Assembly: GCA_030837445.1 (NCBI GenBank)
Contig: JAUPKM010000230.1
Span: forward strand, 1 to 6,751
DNA: 6,751 bases
Source: Actinomycetota bacterium
GTDB taxonomy: Bacteria > Actinomycetota > Actinomycetes > S36-B12 > UBA10799
Direction of reading: 5' to 3'
Shown: in pieces, positions 1 to 6,476 of the stretch
How positions within the stretch are numbered: position 1 is the stretch's first letter
Layout: the number at the start of each line of letters is the position of its first letter
Made by a program: the position numbers and the translations under genes
The notes under the pieces: generated by a model
Told to the model about the DNA's origin: nothing
Databases searched by the model: none
Seen by the model: the letters and a program-made list of their open reading frames with translations, nothing else

Positions 1-1
1 C

Positions 2-1618
2 GTGAGCGGTGACCTCGAGCGAGCACCGCAGCTGGGAAGGGCCAGCGGCACCTGGACCGCCTACGTGTCTGCCTGGCTGGCTGGATGGATCATCGGCGCC
101 GAGCTCGACCCTGTGGCCATCGACGAGACGGATCGCGCCAACCAGGACTACCCCGAGATCACCGGGACATACTTCGTCAGTGCGTCGGACACGGGTCAGA
201 CAACCCCCACCGAGAGATGGCTGGCCGAGCGGATGGATGACCTTGCGACGGCGGAGGCTGGCCGCGGACGTAGCTCCCCCATTGCGTTCGTGAACTGGCC
301 CACGACCGATCCGCTTGAGCATCCTGCCGAGCCCATCGACATCGAGGACCTCGTCGGGATCGACGCGAATCACGTACGACCCACGGCCGCGTGGCCCGGT
401 GGGAGCTTCGCGAGCTATCACGCCTACCCCTATTACCCGGACTTCCTTCGCTACGAGGCCGCCTACCAGGAGCCGCTCCCGAACGGCAGCACGGACCCGT
501 ACGCCGCCTACCTCCTCGACCTCAAGCGCCATCACGCTCAGGTTGACCTGCCCATGATGGTCACGGAGTTCGGCGTGCCGTCGTCTCTGGGGTCGGCGCA
601 CTACGGGACGAACGGCCGCGATCAGGGCTTCCACACCGAGCCCGAAGCCCTGCAGATGGACGCCGACATGCTCCGCATGTTCAAGGACATCGGCCTCGCC
701 GGAGGCCTGCTGTTCATCTGGGTCGACGAGTGGTTCAAGTTCACCTGGAACACGATCCAGCGCACCCTGGCCGTGGATCCGGAGCGTCGCGCGCTGTGGC
801 TCGACCCGCTGACGAACGAGGAGTTCTTCGGCGCTGTCGCCATGGACCCCGTGCCCATTGAGCCGCGCACCTACTACGAGGCCCCAGAGGGGATCACGTC
901 GGTGGCGGCCGCCAAGGACGCCGCCTACCTGCGCCTGACCACGAAGTTCGACGATGAACCGGAGGAGCCTGTCGTCTACGCCTTCGACGTGGTCCCCGGC
1001 GGCCTCGCACCGCCCGGTGCGCGCACCGATGCGGGAACCGCTGACATCGCGATCATCTACGACTACAACGCAGGGACGATGACGGCCTATGTCCGTGAGG
1101 AGATCAACCCGATCCTCCTCGATCGTGTCAAGCCGGAGGACATGCCGCCAGCCGAATTCCCGGGATGGTCGCTGCAGCGCCTGACTGCCAACCGCGCCTA
1201 CCCCGCAGTCAACGGGTTCCCTGAGCGCCCCGCCGAGTTCTACGAGATCGGCCGAATGATCGAGGGCAACATGAACCCGGATGACGCTGACTACGACTCG
1301 CGTGCGACCTGGTCATGGAACCGTCGCACGCTGGACATGCGCATCCCGTGGGGCATGCTCAATCTCAGTGATCCGTCGTCGAAGACTGCGTTCGTGCCGG
1401 TCAACGGAGCGGCGGAGGCCGTCCCCGTGGAGCGGATAGGCCTGACCATCGACACCGCCACCCAGCCGCCCATCGCGTTGGAGATCGACTGGGAACCCTG
1501 GCAGAAGGCGGAGTACCGCGAGCGGATCAAGCCGGGGATGCTGGCGCTGTCCCAGGCGCTCCGGGACACCGCGCAGCTGACCCCATCGACTGTGCCCTCA
1601 GAGAGTGCGAGCTCCTGA
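2..1618 (+). CDS. Glycoside hydrolase-like protein, C-terminal part (5' end outside window)
   Basis: The frame is open to the window edge, so the GTG at position 2 cannot be taken as the true start. No signal peptide is visible, and the first readable residues already look like the middle of a TIM-barrel enzyme. Numbered from that GTG, GWIIGAELDP (29-37, E34) ends like a beta-4 strand carrying an acid/base glutamate. SYHAYPYYPDF (138-148) is an aromatic active-site-like loop. PMMVTEFGVPSS (184-195, E189) resembles the beta-7 nucleophile strand of clan A hydrolases. FIWVDEW (238-244) resembles the last barrel strand. Residues about 295-500 look like a separate beta-sandwich, with RIPWGMLNLSDPSS (447-460) as its clearest motif. 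The catalytic roles are inferred by analogy, and family and substrate are unknown. It converges on the glycosyltransferase gene with 2 bases between stops. A role in trimming or releasing the polysaccharide made by the neighbouring synthase is plausible but inferred from context only. Confidence 0.75.
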   Translation: MSGDLERAPQLGRASGTWTAYVSAWLAGWIIGAELDPVAIDETDRANQDYPEITGTYFVSASDTGQTTPTERWLAERMDDLATAEAGRGRSSPIAFVNWPTTDPLEHPAEPIDIEDLVGIDANHVRPTAAWPGGSFASYHAYPYYPDFLRYEAAYQEPLPNGSTDPYAAYLLDLKRHHAQVDLPMMVTEFGVPSSLGSAHYGTNGRDQGFHTEPEALQMDADMLRMFKDIGLAGGLLFIWVDEWFKFTWNTIQRTLAVDPERRALWLDPLTNEEFFGAVAMDPVPIEPRTYYEAPEGITSVAAAKDAAYLRLTTKFDDEPEEPVVYAFDVVPGGLAPPGARTDAGTADIAIIYDYNAGTMTAYVREEINPILLDRVKPEDMPPAEFPGWSLQRLTANRAYPAVNGFPERPAEFYEIGRMIEGNMNPDDADYDSRATWSWNRRTLDMRIPWGMLNLSDPSSKTAFVPVNGAAEAVPVERIGLTIDTATQPPIALEIDWEPWQKAEYRERIKPGMLALSQALRDTAQLTPSTVPSESASS

Positions 1619-1620
1619 TC

Positions 1621-3105
1621 TCAGCCGCGGACGGCGGGGTCGATGCTAGCCGGGTCCCGCGACTCCTCGTTGTACGCGAACTCCTCGTCGTGGAACCCAG
1701 ACCGGACGTTCTCGCCCCATTCTGACTTGCTCGTACGGATGCGGAACATGGCACGGAATCGCACGTACGCCAGGTACTGCCGGTAGCCGAAGTTCTCGGC
1801 AAAGACGGCGAGCCCCATGCGAAGGAGATCGCGCCAGTTGGGGTATCGGCGGAAGGCTCGCTCCTCCATCATGATCACGCCTAGGCTGATGAAGAAGCCA
1901 TAGAACGTGATGAGGCTGAGGATGAGGGCGAAGGTGAATGGGTCGACGAGGCCCACGACGAATCCGATCGCGACCAGTGTCACGCCCGTCACGGTGATGA
2001 CCGGCTCGAGGAATTCGAAGATCCAGTAGAAGGGCACTGCCAGCATCCCGATGCGTCCGTATCGTGGATTGAACGTCATGCGCCGATGCTTGATGAGGAG
2101 CTCGCCGAGGCCCCGCTGCCACCGATCCCGTTGTCGGCTCAAGGCGGCCATGTCTGACGGCGCCTCGGTCCAGCAGATCGGGTCGGGGAAGAAGGTGATC
2201 CGGCACGGCAGGCCCTGCTCGGCGCGCAGACGGCGGATGCGCACAACGAGCTCGGCGTCCTCCCCGACATTGTCGGTGTCGTAGCCGCCGGCGCTGATGA
2301 GGACGTCCCGCCGGAACAGCCCGAATGCACCGGAGATGATCAGCAGCATGTTCCAGCGTGACCATGCGAGGCGCCCGCCCAGGAAGGCCCTCAGGTACTC
2401 GACGATCTGAATGTTCCCGAGGATGTCGCGAGGCGTACGGACCTGAGTGATCTGTCCGCCCTTGACGCTGCTGCCGTTGATGATGCGGACGATCCCGCCG
2501 GTCGCCACGATGTCCGGGTCCGACTGGAACTCCCACACCAGCCTCGCGAGGGCACCGGGATCCATGATGGTGTCCGCGTCGATGGCGCACACGAGTGGGT
2601 ACTGCGAGTAGTTGAGAGCCACGTTGAGCGAGTCCGCCTTGCCCCCGTTCTCCTTGTCGATCACGATGATGCGGCGCTCGGTCACGGAGGCATGAACGCC
2701 GCGGACAGGCTTGGTCGCAAGGCCTGAGCGCGGGCTGCGATCGATCGGCACGAGGGTGAAGACCTCCTCCAGCACCCTCAGGGTTCCATCGGTCGAGCCA
2801 TCGTTGACGATCACCACCTCTAGCTCGTTGAACTGCGTGCGGAGCAGCGCCTGGATGGCCGGCACGATCGTCTTCTCCTCGTTGTAGGCCGGGACGAGGA
2901 TGCTCACGGCCATCGAAAGGGGGGAGCGGCCCACGTAGCCGTAGTCGCGCATCGGTCGCAGCGCCACGTACCGGTGCACCGTTCGCCAGCCGCTGAAGAC
3001 GAACAAGAAGTAGAAGACGTTCAGTGCCATCACGTAGAACAGCACGAGCGAGTCGAACCACAGGAAGAACTGCCGATAACCGTCGATCAGGTCGTCGACA
3101 GTCAC
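1621..3105 (-). CDS. Membrane family 2 glycosyltransferase, processive polysaccharide synthase type
   Basis: This 494-residue protein has the full motif set of processive GT2 synthases: VPAYNEE (71-77), NDGSTDG (101-107, UDP-binding D102), ENGGKADSLN (152-161), the metal-binding DAD (176-178), GAFGLFRR (259-266), GEDAEL (281-286, with E282-D283 as the likely catalytic base) and QRDRW (325-329, the Q-x-x-R-W acceptor-site signature). One membrane segment lies near 14-38 and two or three between about 350 and 412, matching the PNAG/hyaluronan synthase layout. At 494 aa it is somewhat longer than IcaA or PgaC. No PilZ domain is seen in the C-terminal tail. It likely polymerises a beta-linked glycan from a nucleotide sugar at the cytoplasmic membrane; the sugar cannot be read from sequence. 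The GTG start lies inside the stop of the HEAT gene (GTGA, 3102-3105). No Shine-Dalgarno sequence is seen before it, so translation probably depends on coupling. Confidence 0.92.
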   Translation of the reverse strand: MTVDDLIDGYRQFFLWFDSLVLFYVMALNVFYFLFVFSGWRTVHRYVALRPMRDYGYVGRSPLSMAVSILVPAYNEEKTIVPAIQALLRTQFNELEVVIVNDGSTDGTLRVLEEVFTLVPIDRSPRSGLATKPVRGVHASVTERRIIVIDKENGGKADSLNVALNYSQYPLVCAIDADTIMDPGALARLVWEFQSDPDIVATGGIVRIINGSSVKGGQITQVRTPRDILGNIQIVEYLRAFLGGRLAWSRWNMLLIISGAFGLFRRDVLISAGGYDTDNVGEDAELVVRIRRLRAEQGLPCRITFFPDPICWTEAPSDMAALSRQRDRWQRGLGELLIKHRRMTFNPRYGRIGMLAVPFYWIFEFLEPVITVTGVTLVAIGFVVGLVDPFTFALILSLITFYGFFISLGVIMMEERAFRRYPNWRDLLRMGLAVFAENFGYRQYLAYVRFRAMFRIRTSKSEWGENVRSGFHDEEFAYNEESRDPASIDPAVRG

Positions 3106-5000
3106 GGCACGACGGTGATCGTCATCGGCTCACCCGAAGCCAAGGGACGGTTCTTCTTCCTGGGCAGGATGACGATGCGGTAGGTATAGGTGGCGCCCAC
3201 TGTGCCTGTGTCGTCGATTCCGAACGCGAATCGGCCCTTGCTTGTCAGGGCAGTCGTGTCGACCTTGCGCCAACGGTCGCCAACGAGCACCTCTAGACGT
3301 GCCCGGCGGCCTCGTGCCCGTGGGCGGCAGCGGCCGGTGATGATGACCGGGTGCCCTTGCCGGGCGATGGTGGCGGAGCTCACCAGCGCTGTCATCCTGG
3401 GCTCGGTTTCCGTCTTGGGTTCCGTCGTCTCAGAGGAACCCGGGACCGTGGCCTCGCCGCGCGAGGCCTCCGGGATCCCAGCCGCGGCCTTGCGTGAGGA
3501 CTGCAGGAAGACGATCGCCGGCACGTATGAGGCGATCGGGGACTCCAGTGGGTTGGTGCCGATGGCGTCTCGCTGCTGACGCGGCACGGCAACGTCGCCC
3601 TCGACCGCCAGTCGGAGGACAGGGGGGGCGACGGGGGCCACGGTGCTCGCCTGCGGTGTCGCGGTGATGGTCGGCGCGAGCGCAGTCGGGACGCCCGATG
3701 CGTCCTGCCCTGGGCTCTCGCCAGCTGCCGGGGAGTCGGAGCCTGGCGGGTTGTCAGAGGGAGCCGTTGCGGTTCGGTGAGCGGTAACCGCAGCACTCGC
3801 GGCGGCAGCGGCCACCGCAGCCGACGGGCCGCCGCGCGGCGTAGGTCTATCGGTTCCGGCGGTTCCGTCTGTCAGGATCCTCTCGAAGTCCTGGCCGGTG
3901 TCCGCGGCCAGGCGAGCTGCCATGATCGTCGCGAAGGTGATCTCTTCACGCGCGCGCTCGGCCGCGTACCGGTCGTCCGAAGCGGCGAGTCGTCGCAGCG
4001 CTGCTAGGCCGGGCGACCCCATCTGCGCAAGCGCCCGTGCCGCAGCGCGCCGAACGAACCAGTCGTTGTCGCTGACCAGGCGGGCGAGAATGGGGATGTC
4101 CGACTCGTAACCCGCGGCTCCGAGCACGAGCGCCACCTGGGTTCTGACGACCGGGTGCTCGTCATCGATGAGGTGGCGAGCGAATATCTCGAGCTCGGCT
4201 CGTTGCTGGTCGTCAGCGTGCGGAGCACATGCGACGAGGGCCTTGAGCGCCTGGACCTTCTCCTCGATTGTGCCCTCTACGGCCATCAGCTCCAGGAACG
4301 GCATGGCCCGGGGATCGGCCGCGAGCGCCAGCGCCCGTGCCAAGCCGCAGCGCACGCGCGAGGAATCCTGCTGCCCAGGGTCTCCCAGGCGCGACAGGAT
4401 GCTGGTGACGGCCCAGCCGTGGCCAATTCGCTCGATGATGCGCTCGTCGGGCAGATCCTCGTTGATCAACGCCGTGATCAGGACGTCAGCGGACCCGGGG
4501 TCGGCCATACGCTCAAGGCTGCCCGCTGCGGCGAGCCGGACTGTGGGTTCCGAGTCCTTCAGAAAGGGGGCGAGCTCCTGAGGCTGAAGGACCGCTCCTG
4601 GGTAGCCGGCCATCGTGACCGCGAGCCCGCGCTTGACGTCGCTGCGGGAGGCCAGCTGCTTGCGAATAGCCTGGCTGAAGCCGGCCTCCGCAGCCGCCTC
4701 TCTCAGGTGCTCGAGCCGGTCCGCCGTCCACCAGTCCGAACTCACGGCACGTTCGCTCACCTGGATGAAGTCGCTCTGCGCCTGGTGTCCTCCGCGCGCG
4801 ACGATTCGGTAGGTCGCTACCAGCTGGCCGGCGTCGTTGTTGACCCACGCCTTCCACAGACGGTCGCGGAAGCGCTCGGCCCGGCGCTCGCGACGATCGC
4901 GTCTGACCTTGAATGCGATCACCATGGCAAGCAGGACCAGGGAGATGACGATGACGACGGTGACCAGGACCACGACGAGCCCGAGGCTCCCCTGGAACAT
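3102..5000 (-). CDS. Membrane-anchored HEAT-repeat protein with Ig-like C-terminal domain
   Basis: This is a 632-residue protein in four parts. Residues about 6-30 form one hydrophobic helix, directly followed by a very basic stretch (31-47, KVRRDRRERRAERFRDR). By the positive-inside rule this puts the remainder in the cytoplasm. Residues about 115-350 are alpha-helical repeats of HEAT type, for example PTVRLAAAGSLERM (153-166), HPVVRTQVALVLGAAG (282-297) and WFVRRAAARALAQMG (314-328). Residues about 380-535 are a low-complexity Ala/Pro/Ser/Thr linker including an alanine run at 394-402. Residues about 536-632 look like an Ig-like beta-sandwich (VIITGRC, GDRWRKVDTTALTSKGRFAFG, YTYRIVILP), a type common in secreted actinobacterial proteins. 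HEAT repeats usually mediate protein contacts. Overlap with the synthase gene suggests a scaffold or regulatory subunit of it; this is inference. The ATG start is supported by GGGGAGG five bases upstream. Confidence 0.88.
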   Translation of the reverse strand: MFQGSLGLVVVLVTVVIVISLVLLAMVIAFKVRRDRRERRAERFRDRLWKAWVNNDAGQLVATYRIVARGGHQAQSDFIQVSERAVSSDWWTADRLEHLREAAAEAGFSQAIRKQLASRSDVKRGLAVTMAGYPGAVLQPQELAPFLKDSEPTVRLAAAGSLERMADPGSADVLITALINEDLPDERIIERIGHGWAVTSILSRLGDPGQQDSSRVRCGLARALALAADPRAMPFLELMAVEGTIEEKVQALKALVACAPHADDQQRAELEIFARHLIDDEHPVVRTQVALVLGAAGYESDIPILARLVSDNDWFVRRAAARALAQMGSPGLAALRRLAASDDRYAAERAREEITFATIMAARLAADTGQDFERILTDGTAGTDRPTPRGGPSAAVAAAAASAAVTAHRTATAPSDNPPGSDSPAAGESPGQDASGVPTALAPTITATPQASTVAPVAPPVLRLAVEGDVAVPRQQRDAIGTNPLESPIASYVPAIVFLQSSRKAAAGIPEASRGEATVPGSSETTEPKTETEPRMTALVSSATIARQGHPVIITGRCRPRARGRRARLEVLVGDRWRKVDTTALTSKGRFAFGIDDTGTVGATYTYRIVILPRKKNRPLASGEPMTITVVP

Positions 5001-5005
5001 AGTTG

Positions 5006-5012
5006 CCTCCCC
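5006..5012 (-). promoter_or_regulatory. Ribosome binding site of the HEAT-repeat gene
   Basis: On the minus strand GGGGAGG lies five bases before the ATG at 5000. It is a near-perfect anti-Shine-Dalgarno match and fixes this start. It probably drives ribosome loading for both genes of the pair, since the downstream synthase has no such site of its own. Confidence 0.75.
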
Positions 5013-5015
5013 GCC

Positions 5016-5030
5016 GCCACCGGTTGTGGC
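5016..5030 (-). other. Small hairpin just upstream of the HEAT-gene ribosome binding site
   Basis: GCCAC (5016-5020) and GTGGC (5026-5030) are perfect inverted arms of 5 bp around a 5-base loop. The hairpin ends three bases upstream of the GGGGAGG ribosome binding site on the minus-strand transcript. It is short and could be chance in GC-rich DNA. If real it would sit at or near the 5' end of the leader. Confidence 0.25.
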
Positions 5031-5035
5031 AGTTG

Positions 5036-5041
5036 ATGGTA
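5036..5041 (-). promoter_or_regulatory. Possible -10 element for the HEAT-synthase pair
   Basis: TACCAT on the minus strand fits the relaxed actinobacterial TANNNT -10 pattern. It would place transcription start near 5029, giving a leader of about 29 bases that contains the ribosome binding site. No convincing TTGACA-like -35 is found 16-18 bases upstream, so this is weak. The pair could instead be read from a promoter further upstream or from the aminotransferase gene. Confidence 0.2.
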
Positions 5042-5060
5042 CCCAATGGAGGGCAAGGGG

Positions 5061-5095
5061 CCCACGTGACTCGTGGGGAAGATGCGACGAATCTT
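5061..5095 (-). other. Two adjacent hairpins in the spacer upstream of the HEAT gene
   Basis: CCCACG (5061-5066) pairs with CGTGGG (5072-5077) around a 5-base loop. One base further, AAGAT (5079-5083) pairs with ATCTT (5091-5095) around a 7-base loop. Both arm pairs are perfect. They lie 61-95 bases before the HEAT-gene start. No T-run follows on the minus strand, so a classical terminator is not indicated. They may be part of a leader structure if transcription starts upstream, or a protein-binding dyad. Confidence 0.35.
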
Positions 5096-5140
5096 GGGGG
5101 CTGATCGATGGGGGTCAGACCGCCCAACCGTCCGCCGTGC

Positions 5141-5174
5141 CCGAAGGCGGCTACCGCGTCATCACCGCTTTCGG
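5141..5174. other. 10-bp inverted repeat in the aminotransferase-HEAT spacer
   Basis: CCGAAGGCGG (5141-5150) is complementary to CCGCTTTCGG (5165-5174) at 9 of 10 positions, with 14 bases between. In a plus-strand RNA the odd pair is a G-U wobble. In a minus-strand RNA it becomes an A-C mismatch. Function is unknown; it sits between two other dyads, so it may be part of one larger structure. Confidence 0.35.
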
Positions 5175-5176
5175 AG

Positions 5177-5230
5177 GGTCAGGCCCGTCCCACTCGCGGG
5201 GTACCTTCACGGGCACCCGAGTGGGTGACC
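5177..5230 (-). terminator. Large hairpin downstream of the aminotransferase (candidate tail-less terminator or RNA element)
   Basis: On the minus strand the outer arms GGTCA and TGACC (5226-5230 with 5177-5181) enclose CCCACTCG paired perfectly with CGAGTGGG (5218-5225 with 5189-5196). Inside these, GGTGCC and GGTACC pair with one G-U around a 6-base loop. Bulges of 7 and 3 bases interrupt the 3' side. It begins about 30 bases after the aminotransferase stop, which is right for a terminator, but no U-tract follows. Tail-less hairpins have been proposed as terminators in actinobacteria. A structured leader element for the downstream genes is the alternative. Confidence 0.4.
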
Positions 5231-5241
5231 TCATGCATGAG
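5230..5241. other. 12-bp perfect palindrome
   Basis: CTCATGCATGAG reads the same on both strands. It overlaps the first copy of the 13-bp tandem repeat and the edge of the large hairpin. A dyad like this could be a dimeric regulator site. The second tandem copy keeps only the ATGCAT core because its left flank differs. Confidence 0.35.
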
Positions 5242-5258
5242 CGAGATGCATGAGCGAG
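5233..5258. repeat. Perfect 13-bp tandem duplication
   Basis: ATGCATGAGCGAG occurs twice back to back (5233-5245 and 5246-5258) with no mismatch. It ends three bases before the minus-strand stop codon of the aminotransferase at 5261-5263. Identity of the copies suggests a recent slippage event. A copy-number change would alter spacing between the stop codon and the downstream hairpin without touching any protein. Confidence 0.9.
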
Positions 5259-5260
5259 TT

Positions 5261-6451
5261 TCAGGTGCCGGTGGCTTCCGCCAGCACTGCCGTGAGGTTT
5301 CGGGCGATCCCCTGCATGTTCTCGGGAGTCAAGCCGGGATGAACAAGAAGCGCCATGGCGCTGTCACCTAGTCGATGGGCATTCGGCAAGCGTCGCGCCG
5401 GGACGGAATCCGTGGACTGGAAGGCTGCCTCCCGGTAGATCTCCGACCCCGAGCCAGTGAGCACGGGAATCGGCTGGAGCCTGGTCACTTCGTCAGCTAC
5501 GCGGTTGCGCGTCCAGCCTGGGGCAAGTGCCTCGAGCTCGATGTAGGCATAGAGCCGGTAGTAGGCGTGGGTCAGGTCGTGAGGGGGAAGGGGCACAGTG
5601 ACGCCAGGTGTTCCCTCGAGAGAGCTGGCGAGGATGAGGGCGTTCTGAGTGCGCTCCCTCCGCCACTGGGGCAGTCGGCGATACTGAATGCGACCGATGG
5701 CAGCCTGGACCTCGGTACCGCGGAAATTCGAGCCGAACGACTCGTGGAGCCATCGGTAGCCAGAGGGGTGCTCACGTCGGTAGACGGCGTCCCAGGACTT
5801 GCCGTGATCCTTGAGCGACCAGACCCTGTGGAACAGGGTGCTGTTGTTCGTGGCAACCATGCCGCCCTCACCACCGGTCGTGATGACCTTGTCCTGGCAG
5901 AACGACCAGACGGCTATGTCGCCGAACACGCCGACATGCTGGCCGCCGATCATCGCGCCGTGGGCTTGCGCACAGTCCTCCACGAGTGCGAGTCCGTGAC
6001 GCTCGCACAGTTCCTTGATCGCCACCATGTCGGCCGGCCAGCCCCCGAGGTGCACGACGACGACGGCGACCGTCTGCGGCGTCAGGGCCGCCTCGATGGA
6101 ATCAGCGGTGATGTTGCCGCTGAGGGGGTCAACGTCGGCGAAGATGGGGCGCAGGCCGCTGCGAACGATCGCAGACGAGGTGGCGATGAACGTGCGGGGA
6201 GTCGTGACCACTTGCCCGCCAGGCGGCAGCTGCAGCGCCTGAATGGCTGCCTCAAGGCCGACTGTGCCGTTCGACACGAACACGGCGTGCCTCAGGCCGG
6301 TGAAGTCCGCGAACTCCTCCTCGAACATGCGGCCCTCAGTGCCCGTCCAGTAGTTGACACGGCCGCTGCGCAAGACGCTGGCGGCAGCCTCGATCTGCTC
6401 GTCGTCGAAAGCAGGCCAGGGCGCGTACTCGGCTTCCTCCGTGGTCAGCAC
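5261..6451 (-). CDS. DegT/DnrJ/EryC1/StrS-family PLP-dependent sugar aminotransferase
   Basis: A 396-residue protein, the usual size for this family, which transfers an amino group (commonly from glutamate) to a keto-sugar nucleotide in the cytoplasm. Numbered from the chosen start: SNGT (60-63) is a phosphate-cradle region; VEDCAQAHG (157-165, D159) holds the aspartate that contacts the PLP ring nitrogen; SFCQDK (183-188) carries the Schiff-base lysine K188, followed by TTGGEGG; SNFRGTEVQAAIG (241-253) is the conserved NFR-x-TE-x-QAAIG motif. All key residues are present. I chose the GTG at 6451 because GGGAG lies five bases upstream. An in-frame GTG at 6466 would add five residues but has no properly spaced ribosome site. 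The product could be an amino sugar for the polysaccharide made next door or for another glycan; the substrate is not readable. A 260-base structured spacer separates it from the HEAT gene, so it may be its own transcription unit. Confidence 0.93.
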   Translation of the reverse strand: MLTTEEAEYAPWPAFDDEQIEAAASVLRSGRVNYWTGTEGRMFEEEFADFTGLRHAVFVSNGTVGLEAAIQALQLPPGGQVVTTPRTFIATSSAIVRSGLRPIFADVDPLSGNITADSIEAALTPQTVAVVVVHLGGWPADMVAIKELCERHGLALVEDCAQAHGAMIGGQHVGVFGDIAVWSFCQDKVITTGGEGGMVATNNSTLFHRVWSLKDHGKSWDAVYRREHPSGYRWLHESFGSNFRGTEVQAAIGRIQYRRLPQWRRERTQNALILASSLEGTPGVTVPLPPHDLTHAYYRLYAYIELEALAPGWTRNRVADEVTRLQPIPVLTGSGSEIYREAAFQSTDSVPARRLPNAHRLGDSAMALLVHPGLTPENMQGIARNLTAVLAEATGT

Positions 6452-6456
6452 GCCAT

Positions 6457-6461
6457 CTCCC
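6457..6461 (-). promoter_or_regulatory. Ribosome binding site that decides the aminotransferase start
   Basis: GGGAG on the minus strand lies five bases before the GTG at 6451. For the alternative GTG at 6466 the nearest purine-rich match (GGAG near 6482-6485) is about 14 bases away, which is too far. Confidence 0.6.
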
Positions 6462-6476
6462 GTCACAGGTCAGTCG

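Noticed and set aside
2..4. GTG at position 2 as the start of the hydrolase gene
   Set aside because: It is simply the first codon available in the window. The protein sequence there is already within a folded domain, and no ribosome site can be seen.
1646..3061. 471-codon minus-strand frame inside the glycosyltransferase gene
   Set aside because: It is an out-of-frame shadow with Arg/Gly/Pro/His-rich low-complexity translation. The other frame carries the full set of GT2 motifs.
4155..5036. Plus-strand open frame of 293 codons opposite the HEAT gene
   Set aside because: It is antisense to a well-supported gene. Its composition mirrors the third-position bias of the real gene, and its end includes a low-complexity acidic run arising from the complementary strand.
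5001..5260. A c-di-GMP, c-di-AMP or cobalamin riboswitch in the spacer
   Set aside because: I looked for recognisable conserved cores of these classes on the minus strand and found none. The inverted repeats alone do not identify a class.
6464..6466. GTG at 6466 as the aminotransferase start
   Set aside because: It would add five residues, but the only Shine-Dalgarno-like sequence near it is about 14 bases away. The GTG at 6451 has GGGAG at five bases.
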